A stretch of 64,000 nucleotides of DNA from contig JAEMWC010000099.1 of the NCBI GenBank assembly GCA_016490735.1, positions 904,501 to 968,500 on the forward strand, written 5' to 3'. The position numbers and the translations under genes were made by a program. Source of the stretch: Pachyseris speciosa (Eukaryota; Cnidaria; Anthozoa; Scleractinia; Pachyseridae). The notes under the pieces are model-generated. The model was not told the DNA's origin and ran no database searches. It saw only the letters and a list, made by a program, of their open reading frames with translations. Below, piece after piece: positions 52,935 to 64,000 of this stretch (positions within the stretch are counted from its first letter, which is position 1; each line of letters begins with the position of its first letter).

Positions 52935-54345
52935 TAACAGTAACAGCACAGTAACAGTAATATATTTACCCACGTTAACGTCTAAGAGCACAGTACATGT
53001 GCTTGTTCAATGTACGAACGTGCATTAAGTCTACAATTATAAAGTTAAATGTATGATCTAAAATCTATATGCACATAAATATGATAAAATATAAAATTAC
53101 AGGAAATTACTGAAAATTACAGCTGAATAGAACTTAGCTTAGACTTAAAAATTTTAACACTATCGGCCAGCTTGACATCTTATGGAAGTTTATTCCATAA
53201 TTGAACGCACTTATAAGTAAAAGAGTTCTTCATGAAATTAAGATTAAATTTGGGAAGACAAAGATTAACACCGTTACCTCTTAAATTGTCAGACGTCTTC
53301 CTTATACTAAAAAAAGTCTCGAATGTAATTCGGCCCTATATTCCTAATGCATTTAAATAATAGGATCAGAGATTGCTACTTTTTCCTACACTCTAGAGTG
53401 TCCAACTTACATATACTTAAGAGTTCTTTGTAAGACAATGATTTCCCGTGCCCTGTCAGTGTCCTTAATATATAATGATTGGCATCTTCAAGTTTATTGA
53501 CCAGTACTTTCCCCACCCCTAACAGGAAGGACTACGGTATTCTAGATGTGGTAAAATAAAAGACTTGTATAATGCTAGTATAACGTCCATAGGTACAAAA
53601 CGCCTAATTCTCCTAAGTGCGCTGGTCTTCGCATACGCCTTTTTTAACTGGCTAGAAATATGCTCTTTAAAGTTTAACGTGCTATCAAGTTCCACGCCCA
53701 AGATTTTAATAGAGGGAAATTTGGTAACGTCAGAACCTTTCAAAGTTAAGTCAAAGTCGTACTTGCAAGGACCGATCGGAAGGGCTTGTGTCTTGGCATT
53801 GTTTATTAACAGGTAGTTTGCATCGAACCACTCCGACAGACGGCTGAGACCGTGGTTCACAACAGATTGCAGGACAATGGGCGAGACATCTGATGCATAC
53901 AGAGTCGTATCGTCAGTGTATAATCTCAAAGACACGTCCAGGACAGCATAGTTGAAGTCGTTAATGAATATATTAAACAACAGTGGCCCGAGCAGGGACC
54001 CCTGGGGAAGCCTCGCCCTCAACTCTTAATAACTTGAGCACACACCGTTCAGACAAACCCTCTGTTTACGACCCAGTAGGTAGGGTGACATCAAACTCAA
54101 GGCGGATTGACAAAGACCATATGCTTTCAACTTTGCCAACAGAAGGTTGTGGTTAATAGAGTCAAAAGCCTTTAGTAAATCAATGGCCACGGTCATGGCT
54201 GACTCTCTGCTGTCGAGGCTCCTTCTCCAATCCTCGGTCATCTTCAGAAGAGCGGTGCAGCACGAATGGTTCATTAAAAATCCAGAAAGGTTTTGTGACA
54301 AGTGGCGACAGAAAGAGAAATAAAGTTGGTCGTACATTACTTTCT

Positions 54346-55117
54346 CATATTTACTATTCAATACCCAGTGCCATTGTTCTCTCTCTGCCCTAAGTCACTG
54401 ATTGCAGTCTTTAAAGATGCTAAAACAAGTGTGTCAGGAAAACGGGGGCGGTCCTTTTTGTCAGCAAGGAAATTCTCAGGGGTAATATATACTAAAATTA
54501 ACGTGCTAAAACAAACAGGCTGCAATATTACTAATATTGCAGTGTACAGGCTGCAATTTGTTTTATGACGCTTAGTATATATGGCTCTTTTAAAACGGCC
54601 TTGTTTTACGCCAAAAAACGGCAATCTCTAAATACTCTAACGACCCAGTGCCATTTCCTTCGACTGTTATCAGCGGCCCAACTTCTTCCAAATTCTTCCA
54701 ATTTGGTTGTCGTAATAGGCTTCCCACAAAGCGCTCATCTATAAAATAAACACCGTACATTACTCACTAATAATAAAAATGCCATGGCGCGATTCAATTC
54801 AATCATGTATTAAAATCAAGAAAATTAAACGAGCTAATAAAACTTACCCTCGTTCTCTAAGCCACCAGCTTTAGGTGAATCTTCGCCAGTATTTCGAGTT
54901 CGGTTTTGTTGTGTTCTAAAAATCGTCTCTTCATCCTCGTCTGATCTGAAGCCATTGTCTTATACTTCTTTCATGTCTGGTGACAACTGAAGGAAAAAAG
55001 TTACTCTGCACGTGCAAATACCACGGTATATCTCATTGTCTATTGCTTCCGCATGGAAAACAAAGAAGAACAAAGAGATCTATTCAAATTACCATTTGTA
55101 GCAAAAAACAAACAACA

Positions 55118-55151
<34 letters not shown>

Positions 55152-55456
55152 TATGGTAAAAACTATGATTAGTGCGAAACGGACCGCATTTCTCACACTG
55201 CAAGTTGTTTTGCAGTAGTTCAGAGACCTGCTTGTTGAAAAATGTTGAAAAACAACTACACATACACGAAACGCAATCAGATGTTCAAATGCTACCACTT
55301 CTATTGAGATGCAAGGCGTCTCAGTGACCAATTCCTAATCAACGAGTGCTAATTACATTCTTTTGTGCGTTCAGGAACAAAGTGGGAGGGGCGACTGCAA
55401 TCAGTGATTTAGTGCAGAGAGAGAACAATGGTACTGGGTATTGAATAGTAAATATG
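54346..55456. mobile_element. 1.1-kb TIR element inside the LINE
   Basis: Inverted ends of about 60 bases starting CATATTTACTATTCAATACC and containing CATTGTTCTCTCTCTGC. The LINE reading resumes on the far side at about 55577, so the insertion is younger than the LINE. A small GCAATATTACTAATATTGC hairpin lies at 54522-54540. Confidence 0.8.
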
Positions 55457-55525
55457 TTAGATAGTTACTTCCGCCGACAGCAATATGTGATATATTGCAG
55501 TCAGCTGAGGGCTACTTGCCCTCAG

Positions 55526-55561
<36 letters not shown>

Positions 55562-55573
55562 GTAACTATCTAA
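55457..55573. mobile_element. 117-bp near-perfect hairpin MITE
   Basis: TTAGATAGTTACT and AGTAACTATCTAA form the ends. Inner arms AGCAATATGTGATATATTGC and GCAATATATCACATATTGCT meet around CAGCTGAGGGC...GCCCTCAGCTG. It abuts the 1.1-kb element. Confidence 0.85.
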
Positions 55574-56560
55574 TACATAGACCTTTGACAACACCGTAAG
55601 GACCGACACAGGACGATAGTTCTCTTTTCGCCTGTCCTCGTCCTTTTAAAACACGAGTGTCAGATTGCCGCACTTCCATTCGTCAGGCCAAGAGCAATTA
55701 GCAATAAGAAAGTTAATCAAGCGTGTAATCTCCTCGGCCATGTCTGGTGCCGAGAGCCTCAGAAGACGCGGTGAGATGCCGTCGGCATCAACCGCTTTTC
55801 GAGTATTTCGATTATCCGGAATCTCTTTCACGTAACTGGAGCTTACTGGTTCAAAGGAGAATAGTTGTTCCAACACCTGTCTTGACGCAATCCCAAGAAT
55901 ACTCGGGTGATCGCTAAAATTCTGCACGCTGCCACGGTGGGTTTCAGGTACAGCAATCGACGCGAAGTAGTTGTTGAACACCTCCACCACTTCACTGGGC
56001 TCCGTCAGAACTTTGCCATCCTCAACTAATGTCACACTGTTGCGTTTGGACAGGGACGAGTTAGGGAGTAAAGGCTTCATTTTTTCCCGAAACTCTCCAG
56101 GGTGTTTCGCATTAGATGTTACAATACTAAAAAATTCCTTGATACCCTTTCTCTTTAGCGAGGTGACTTTATTACGCTGTTGCTTATACGCAACCCAGAA
56201 ATTGTTAGTTGGATTCTTCCTGTAGCGTTTAAACAGCCGATTGCGCCGGGAAATTTCGTGTTGAATTTCAGGTGAGATCCAGGGTAGTTGATCACTGCGC
56301 ACCCATTTCATTCCGGTTAAGAATGTACTTATAGAGCGCGCTCCAGTGACCCCAAATATCGTCCACATCTGAGAAACAATACGCCGTGTCCCAAGGGTGG
56401 TTTTTTAACTCGGTCAAGAATTCCGCAATGTCAAAGTTCTTCACGCTGCGATATTCAATTAAGCGTGGATTTAGGCGTGGAATTTTATTTCTCCTAACAA
56501 CGAAGACCAGATCGTGATCGCTTAAACCAAGTTGCAAATTACCCGATGTTATGTAGCGTT

Positions 56561-57478
56561 CTGCGTGACTGACCAGAAAACAACTTGATCATATGATTGA
56601 ATTGCAGTTCAAAGCAACTATGAGCCACTGAGCTCGGGAAACGAATTATAAACCACTCGCGGATATATGATCTTGATGCTGATATGTCTTTGTTAGGAAA
56701 CGTTATTAAAAGTTCCAAAAGAGAAGCGTGGCACTCGCGCTACATCTTACGTATGATTTTAAAAGTCTTTGTAAGGTCAAATTCAAGTGTTACAGCCCTC
56801 TTCAAATCAAGTAGCCCTCATTCTACCTGTTCCATTCATTCCAGACAAAATTGTCAATAGCAAGTTCCTTCTCTTCTTTTTATTATTATTTAGTCGTTTG
56901 TATTACGTAGTATTTTGATGAAATTAGTTTTTAATTGATTTGGCCGTTTTCGTGATCGTAGTTTTGTTTGTACACGTACAGTTTTATGGTTAGAAATCTG
57001 AGGAATGCATGCCAAGAGTTGTGCACTGATTAGAAATGAATCATAGGAATCGAAGGAGCCAAGGATCAAGTAAAATCAGCCTCACACCTACATCTCGGAA
57101 ATGGAATAGCCAATTTTTCGAGTTGAAAATGAGGACGAAGTTTTTGCGACAGGAAGTCACTTCCGGTGAAAATTTCGTTTAAAAAAATCATGGTGTTCCA
57201 ACAAAAATCAATATCCCTTAGGCTGGTGAGCTCGCTTGACCGAAATTTGCTGTTAAAAGGTTCTAGTTTATGTGAAACTTCTGAAAATAGAAAAACAAAA
57301 TGGCAACAACAACCCAAAAACGTTCCTGTGGTCCTTTATACTCGAAGTCCAGTCCCCGGTATTGAATTTCATGCAAGGGGACCAATCATGATGGGAAAAT
57401 TCCCAGAAGTCACGAGAATAATAGAGGACGGAAGTAATGGATAGTACTTTACTCTTTGCTTTGAACTTATAGTAGGCT
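56561..57478. other. Upstream region of the DSTYK-like gene
   Basis: No gene is seen. The last 150 bases probably hold promoter and 5' UTR. An open frame at 57166-57444 has no recognised domain. No TATA box is obvious. Confidence 0.4.
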
Positions 57479-60400
57479 ATGTCTTGCAATAGATCTTTAC
57501 AAGAAGCTATCGAGGAATTCAAAAGCTACACCGATAAAACGGCATCATTGTTCAAGCGGACGTCGAACTGTTTTGATGAGATCGTGAAGAGCATCGACAT
57601 CGTTAACGAATCACAAGATCAGGAGACACAAACATGTACAGCGATTCCTTTTGGCCAGTTGGACGATGTACAAAGAGAGCTTCAAAGGAGTCCTTCTGTC
57701 TTCTTCATCGGCGAAAGAAACTGCGGAAAGAGCTCGATTATTAATGAGCTTCTTCGGCAGAGTTCGTTACCCGTGCACGAAAATCCTTGTACTGCAAGAA
57801 TAGTGAGGATTAAGTACGCCGAGAAGCCGTACGCGACTCTTGTCGGGTCGGATGGCAGAGAGGTTAGAACAGAACAGCTTGGAAGGAAAAAGCAACTTCC
57901 TGAGGAACTCATAGTAGTCTCAGATCAGGACAGAGAAGACGAGAATACGTTGAACGCGATTGTGGAGGTTGGATTAAATCATGAACTGCTGCGGAGTGGA
58001 ATCGAACTGATTGACTCCCCAGGCAAGAGCGAGTCCGAGGTTTTAGACAAGGTTTTAGACGGCTTTCTACAGAAGGGAGCTGTGCCACTGTTCGTGTACG
58101 TCATCGACGGCAACAATCTTCTAAGAAAATCGGTAAGTCTGACAAGATAGCTCTGCAAGGTTTAGGCGATGATAACTTCACGTTTTGCATTTTGCTCATC
58201 GTTTACTTCAGGAAGTCAAACGAACGGATTATGGGGGTGGGGTGAGAAGTCAGCTTACTTCTTCTGTCCTCTTTTTGTTTTTGTTTGTTTGTTTGTTTTG
58301 AATTTTTTTGGGGGGAGGGGGGGAGGGAATATCTGGAATATTTTCACTAATTTATAGTTTGCAAAGCTCGGCCCAAATGATTAGGGCTTGAAACTTTGGA
58401 GCATTACTTTCAGTATCTATGACTTGTGGGAAGAAAGAGAAGAGAAGAAAGAGAAACCAAATCATTCGCAGTGCTATATTTCTAAGGCTAAAATAAACCG
58501 ATGAATAGTAAAGGGAGTCTGAATTGTTAACACTACTGGCTAACGATATTCGAAACTGAAGAGAACGTGCATTTTCTGTTTCAATAGTAACAACAGATTT
58601 ATCAGTTTCCGTTTTGTAAATCCGCGGTGTATAAATCCAACCTAGTCTGAATGTTTGAAAGCTCAACAGAGAGAACAAAGCCTTTGATATAGCTAAAGTA
58701 AGAAACATGTTTTAACTCGTTTCCGGGCGCCATCTTGGCGTCCCTCAGAGGGACGCCAAGATGGCGTTTCCATACAAAACACTATAATTTTGAGTGGTAC
58801 ATTTTGCCGCATAACTCGAGTACGGGATATCGCACCGCCCTGAGACTTTGGCATGTTGTTTATTTATTACTCTTCTATAATATCACAATTTCTTGACTTT
58901 ATCTATTAAATGATTGATGATTTTATGTTTTCACTTGCGTGACTGAAAACGCTCTATAAGGTAGATGCATAAACAGAAAGTGACTAAGTTGGGATCACAA
59001 AAATTACATTTGACCAAAAGTGAGTAAGATGGGTTCTATAATTGGCCACAGAATAGATTAGGCTAGTCTCTTACACAGACCTCCATCATAACATTGACAT
59101 CTCATTACAAGGCAAAGGCGGACAATGATAAATGGGGGAACTTCATACCAGATTTATTTAAGAATGCGGGATCGTTTTGGTAATTCATTAAATAAAGCTC
59201 TGGACACACAAAGGACCTTCTCAACAAGGAACTATATTTTCTAGCTTCGACCTTTCGATCAGTGCTTGTCATGTTTGTGGTTTTAATAGCACTTGGTCAG
59301 TATTAGACTGCTTGCAGCCTCTTTCTCGATAGTCTGGAGCGCATGAGACTGCAACAAGGCGAACTGAAAACAAGAAGAGACTTGGAGGAGCTGCACGGCT
59401 TGCTCCTAGCCCTCGTCGGATAGTACGCCTCACATTTCGGACTTTGCGAGCGCTTTTCTCCTGTCCAGAAAGGGACTACCTGCAGTTTAGGTCAGTACGG
59501 TCCTTCAAATTTAACAATTAGATTTCTGTCGCGTGATAGCTGATGAGGGCGCATTCCGAATCGGCTGTCACGCATAGAAATCGAGAGCGAATAATCGAAT
59601 TGTTTAGTGTAAATCTACCAGTCGTTCAAAACTAAACTAGTAAATTATCTAAATCCTCCTCGCTGACACTTCACAAAACGCGAAGAAGCGTCCACCATTT
59701 TGTAGACAACCGTTAGTCACTGTCTACAGGAGAATAGATTGCGAGTAACGTGGCCAATAAGGGGATGTCATTCGTAATAGAACGTTTGTTCGATTTATGC
59801 TAAAATCGTTTATACAAATACCACAAGGAGCCTTCATGCGTATTGTTGTCAGGAATTTGATGCCCTCAATCCTCAAACGCCCTTTTGAATTAGTTACGCG
59901 AGATTGACCTGTGTGAGTTCTGAATAAGATCGAGGTTTCAACAACTGCTATTTTATTGCCTCCAAGGACGTGGACACACTGCAATATTTGAAAGACAAAT
60001 TTCCTCAATCTTCAATCATGTATGTCTGCAACAAGGTAGATATCACGAGACAAGCACGAGAATATAACGAAGATGATGACGATGACGATGACGATGATGA
60101 TGACGATGATGATACCAAAAGTGAAAGCCAAACATTCAGCAAAGGAGAGAAAGTGTTTCTTCAGCTGAAAGAACGAAAGTTTGTCTCTGGTGACTCTTGG
60201 GGAATGTGTCCTTTATTCCATGCCATTTCTGCCAAAGAGGTTCGGGAAGAAAGGAAGAAGAAAAACCCGCCATCAGAAAGGGGGAAAAAGTCGCCATCAG
60301 AAGCTATCAAAAGATTTAAACGGTTTGAGTCCAATCTCAAGCACCTTCTTGGAGCGGTCATGAAGAAACAAACCAGGCGGGTCGTGCAAAAGCTTTTGGT

Positions 60401-62746
60401 TCTCCAGGAAAGTTTTGTGAACGTAGTTCAAGTGCAGAGAACTTTGGTCACGCAAAGAGCTTGTGTCCTGCCACAGCTTATCGAAAAGGGTCGCGCTGTT
60501 GAGGGCAAAATGTTTGAATCACTGACAGAGCTCACGTTCGCCTCGGAAGAGTCCAAAAGGAAGATTGTGGAGAACTTAGAGCGCCTAAAGACCGAGTTTA
60601 TACACGAAGCTGAAGTTTACAAAGTTGTTAATCAGCGGCATCTTCAACGTGATGCACAGACAATGTTGAAGGCCGACCTCCCCGACCTTCCCCGAGAAGA
60701 ACTTGCAGCACTGCTTAAGTATGACTTTGTATTGGACCGTTTCCTTAGTGACATGACAGGTCGCATCCTGGAGAGGACGTGCTGTTCTCTGGCCGTTTGT
60801 GTCGAGGACGCGATGCAAGACTTGGTCAAAGACCTCACCAAAGCTACCATTACCTTCAACGATGATCTGGCCAACCCGATCGTTTCACGGATTTTGGAAG
60901 AAAGTTATGACATCCAGTTCCTGGCAGTGAAGGCAGAATCCGATGAAGTGCTTCAAATTGTTCTGAATGGACTTCTTGACTCCATCAAGGAGGCCGTCCA
61001 GATTGCCCTTAGGCGGGCAATCTCGGGACCCCTCAGTTCAAAACGCTTGTCAACTTACGAGAAAAGAAACGTGCGCGACAAAGCAACTCGAATAGCCCTC
61101 GTGACATCTCTCCTAGATACAATTGACGAGAAGCGGGTTGCAGATTCGGTTCACGAGGCATGTTTTAGTTGTCTTCAGAAGATGCACGCCGTGTTTGGAG
61201 TTCTCATGTCTTCTCTCCAGTCCCTTCAAACAGACTTCGCCAACTGTCAGATAGCCTCTCGCCTTGAACAGTTCCGTGTCGATTTTACACCCCAGATTCG
61301 TACGCTGGCTGTTGAAGGGATGGCCTTACAAAACATGCAGACCCGAGGTCCCGTGGAGCTTGGGTTGTTGATTGCCAACACCCGACATGGAGCCATCTAT
61401 CAGTGCATCAGCGAGCGTTGGTGCAAGGTTTCTCCCAATGGACAGTGCGCTGTGAAGGTGCTAAAGAAAAGGGACGTGGGAGTGGCTGTTTGGAACCAGA
61501 CCGCGGTAGATTTGGTGAATATGATGTAAGCTACATGTCATTATTGTCAGTGAGTGTTAGTGCTTATCTTTTAACCATCGCCTTTAATAATCTCTCCTTA
61601 GATCTTGATTATCAAACCGAAAAGCTAGAGACAAATAACATAGGAGGTGAAATATAGACTCAAAAATAATTCCAGGCCCTGATGAGAGAATGAGTAACTG
61701 AAATGCATGTTCCGTTCGTTAATCTAGTTTGTTCACAATGCCTTGTTTGCTCTTTTAGGGACATGATTCAGAAGCTACAGGGCTCCCATCGAAACCTTTT
61801 ACGACTGTTTGGCTGGGTTTTCCCTGAACCCGATGTGTTACATGTCGTCATGGAAACAGCAGAAAGAGGCCTACTGCGCGCTCTCCAAGAGGGATTGCCG
61901 CTGCTGATAAGGATGAATATAGCGGTGGATGTGGCTGAAGGGTTAAAGGCCATTCATGATATCAACTATACTTACGAGGACCTGAAACCTGGAAACGTCT
62001 TGGTATGTGTTAGGAAACTCAAATGTTTGCTAGGGACTTTTCCACAGATTTTAATCTGCGAAGAATCCTTGATTCTCGTTCGATTTTATGAGAACCTTCC
62101 TTTGACGGTGTGAATTATCCTTCAATCGGTGCTTGTGACTTTAGAGTTTGTTGATAAAATTCGAAAGTGTGACCATTCAATGAAAGCTACTAAGCAGTAC
62201 TTTCCTGGGGTACTGTTTATCATGCTGTACAAGGTGGTTCTTACTTACGCTTGCACTGGCCTTAACACAATTGTGAAAGAACCTTCTTTTGTTTTCGTCA
62301 CAGTTAATGCACGACGGACAGCTAAGATCAACCTTGCCAAACCCGAGTTTCCGTACCACATGACACCACTTGGCGCGCCATTTCATATCTCACCGGAGAT
62401 GTACCGTTACCATGGTAGAGGTAACCTTAGTTACCCCTCCTATGACATCTACGCATTCGGAATGCTCCTGTGGGTGCTGTGTGAGGGATCCGGTGCAACA
62501 CGACCTGAAGTGTACGAGGACATGGACACCAATGAGAAAATGCAGAAAGCTGTGGAGAAAGGGATTTTCCCAGAAAGGTTACTAACGATTACTGATGCAT
62601 GCTGGGATTTGATGTGCAAATGCTGGAATGAAAGGGAACACATTTCAATGGAATTTGTTGTTTCTGAAGTAAAAAAGATGCAGGACGTTTGGAGGAGTGA
62701 TACTAGCATAGTAACAAGCGCACGAGATATCGGTGAGCCGAACTAA
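57479..62746 (+). CDS. DSTYK: DSTYK-like protein: dynamin-type GTPase fused to a degenerate kinase domain
   Basis: Exons 57479-58132, 59967-61525, 61759-62002 and 62304-62746, about 966 aa, close to human DSTYK (929). N-terminal GTPase: G1 GERNCGKS (78-85), G3 DSPG (179-182), G4 NKVD (240-243). Then an Asp run (GAT/GAC repeat at 60069-60114), a long helical middle, and a kinase fold: the ATP-binding Lys in CAVKVLKK is present, but the Gly-rich loop is weak, HRD is YED (Asp kept), and the DFG position reads NLA. It is therefore probably a pseudokinase or very weak kinase. Exon 3 ends in phase 0 at a good GTATGT donor, while exon 4 needs one more base to stay in frame. DSTYK proteins act in FGF/ERK signalling and cell-death control in vertebrates; the role here is unknown. 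Confidence 0.82.
58728..58767. repeat. Short perfect hairpin in intron 1 of the DSTYK-like gene
   Basis: CGCCATCTTGGCGTCCCTC and its exact inverse around AGA. The arms resemble the CAAGATGGCG words of the Ly6-unit foldbacks. Confidence 0.8.
59530..59820. repeat. Dispersed repeat Q, in intron 1 of the DSTYK-like gene
   Basis: Shares GCTGTCACGCATAGAAATCG, GAGAGCGAATAATC and the CCACCATTTTGT...GCGAGTA block with 63660-63960 (inverse orientation). Partial versions lie at 33240-33430, 40150-40345 and 49380-49600. Probably a MITE family. Confidence 0.6.
60069..60114 (+). repeat. GAT/GAC codon repeat encoding an Asp run
   Basis: Sixteen or so consecutive GAY codons in exon 2 of the DSTYK-like gene, just after the NKVD motif. 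In-frame length variation is likely between individuals. Confidence 0.85.
62145..62255. repeat. Single monomer of the 105-bp satellite
   Basis: Diverged copy of the unit arrayed at 20064-21010 (AAGTGTGACCATTCAATGAA, CATGCTGTACAAGGTGGTTC). It lies in intron 3 of the DSTYK-like gene, so the family is dispersed and not merely local. Confidence 0.8.
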
Positions 62747-63659
62747 CTGACTTAACACTGAGGAAAGCGTTGGAGCGACATTTCGCGCTCGCTTAGCCCC
62801 ACTCGCCTATTTTGGACTGGCCGGTTGATTGCTTAAGTGCAACACAAAGTCACTTGAATCAAACAAAGTGATTACATTTATGAATATTCTCTGACCCGTA
62901 GCATAACCAAGGACTGTAGACTAAGCTGGTCAAGCCTGTTAGTTGGCAGTGCATAAGCCGTTACTTTTGTCCTTTTTGTTTGTCAGTGTCATTTATGGGC
63001 ACTAAACTGCCTTCAGTCTTCTGACTAATTTTAAAATAAGGTAGCTCGATAGCAAGATCAGCTTCTCAGAGGCTGGATATGAAGCGATAGATAGCCAACG
63101 AGTTGGCTTTTGTCATCCCATATCCAACAAGCACGAGTGGAATAATTGTTTGATTTAAACGAACCAAGAACTAGTAGTAGATGTTGCTCATTTCATTTTG
63201 CTTAAATGTATGAGATAATGGCTGATATCTCATAACCGCTAGGCCTATCAAACCTCTGGGATTATACTATTCAATGATCCAGTTTTTAATAAACTTCATT
63301 TTGGACAAGTAGTAGGGGAAAATATTCTTGCTTGCTGCCAGCTTAAGACATTGTTTTCTTGATCAGTGGCAGTGGTTTGTAGAGACAGAAGCGAATGGTA
63401 GAGGAAAACAATTTATAGGCGAGATTACTCCCATTGGTGGGGTTCTCGAATTGGATGGTATCTTTTAAAATATGTATTTTTTGGTTTTACAACGTGAAAT
63501 CAGCCATTTGTAGGCCTTCGATGGAGTTAATATTCGGTCTAGCTTACAATAGCAAGAAAAGGGGAAGTGTACAACTGGAGATCTTCTCTGTTTTTTTTTT
63601 TTTTTTTGACACAATATTATTGAACCTTAATTGGGTTTCAGGTATTGTAACGCATATTT
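62747..63659. other. 3' flank of the DSTYK-like gene
   Basis: AATAAA at 63288-63293 is a possible polyA signal, 542 bases past the stop. No gene is seen in the remainder. Confidence 0.4.
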
Positions 63660-63960
63660 TTGGTTAGTATAAATCTACTAGCGTTCTATCACGAATGCCG
63701 TTCTCTGATTGGCTACGCTACTCGCTATCTATTCTGTGATAGATAGTGCGTAGCGGTTGTCAACAAGATGACGGCCGCTTTTTCGCGTTTTCAAGGTTTC
63801 TGCGAGGAGGATTTAGATTATTTACTTGCCTATTTTTGAACGACTAGTAGATTTATACTAAAACAATTAGATTATTCGCTCTCGATTTCTATGCGTGATA
63901 GCTGATTCGGGCTGCGCCCTCATCAGCTATCACCCAATAGAAATCTCAAGCTCATAATTT
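63660..63960. repeat. Dispersed repeat Q, fullest copy
   Basis: Begins near TATAAATCTACTAGCGTTCT and ends near CAGCTATCACCCAATAG. Contains TATCTATTCTGTGATAGATA and GATTCGGGCTGCGCCCTCATC palindromic words. Partial copies are listed under 59530. Confidence 0.6.
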
Positions 63961-64000
63961 AATTGTTAAAAAGAACAGATTTTAGCTATCAAAAAACCAA

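Larger units (their letters stand above)
52935..56560 (-). mobile_element. CR1/L2-like LINE, 5'-truncated and interrupted
   Basis: Read on the minus strand: endonuclease end with an SDHDLV motif (about 56535), linker and reverse transcriptase N-terminus (56368-55646, with DGISPRLLR and WPDEWK), a break at 55577-54350, then RT fingers/palm (54361-54026, AIDLLKAFDSINH), the catalytic YTDD (about 53925), the thumb (53519-54022), a decayed C-terminus with FKCIRNIGPNYIRDFF-like sequence near 53300, and a 3' tail of ACGTTAACGTGGGTAAATA plus CTGTTA repeats. Stops and frame changes show it is dead. Copies of its tail occur at 22296. Confidence 0.85.

Noticed and set aside
58725..58770. Bacterial-style intrinsic terminator hairpin
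   Set aside because: Perfect hairpin without a T tract, in an intron of an animal gene; a small MITE is the better explanation.

Overview
The window is animal nuclear DNA: AT-rich, with split genes, GT-AG introns and dense small transposons. A tRNA-headed SINE, CR1/L2-like LINE pieces, hammerhead-bearing tandem repeats of the Penelope/retrozyme kind, and the style of the gene families point to a cnidarian, most likely an anthozoan such as a coral. That assignment is inference; the species cannot be read from the window.

Layout. (1) 543-23644, plus strand: a complete 17-exon ATP6AP2 ((pro)renin receptor, V-ATPase accessory protein 2) gene encoding about 498 aa. It has a signal peptide, a furin-type site, one membrane segment and the conserved short cytosolic tail. 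Its introns hold a PIF/Harbinger MITE, satellites, a 1.66-kb repeat, a 4.3-kb segment bounded by two identical 150-bp palindromes (carrying a broken HUH/SF3 Rep-like gene and an open Tc1-type transposase), a Mutator-like element with a captured reading frame, foldback MITEs, a 105-bp satellite and a SINE. (2) 26650-51414: a tandem segmental duplication of a two-exon, GPI-anchored Ly6/uPAR (three-finger) gene. There are three apparently intact copies (31660-34469, 38583-42843, 45169-50567) and one orphan first exon (27506-27560). Because the units are near-identical, empty sites for five or more transposon insertions can be read directly by comparing units. (3) 51694-52380: a 687-bp insertion with a 14-bp target duplication. 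It consists of two head-to-tail 254-bp monomers and one inverted partial monomer, each carrying a complete type I hammerhead ribozyme. (4) About 52935-56560, minus strand: a decayed CR1/L2-like LINE interrupted by two palindromic elements. (5) 57479-62746, plus strand: a four-exon DSTYK-like gene joining an N-terminal dynamin-like GTPase domain to a C-terminal kinase fold whose catalytic motifs are degraded.

The host genes look functionally unrelated: a V-ATPase/receptor accessory protein, a family of secreted-then-anchored three-finger proteins, and a GTPase-pseudokinase. What links the window is mobile DNA: at least twelve element families, several nested. The observations I rate highest are the hammerhead repeat, the palindrome-bounded Rep/Tc1 segment, the GTPase-pseudokinase, and the Ly6 array as a natural record of insertions. 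All coordinates and splice sites were read by eye; no alignment or search was run.
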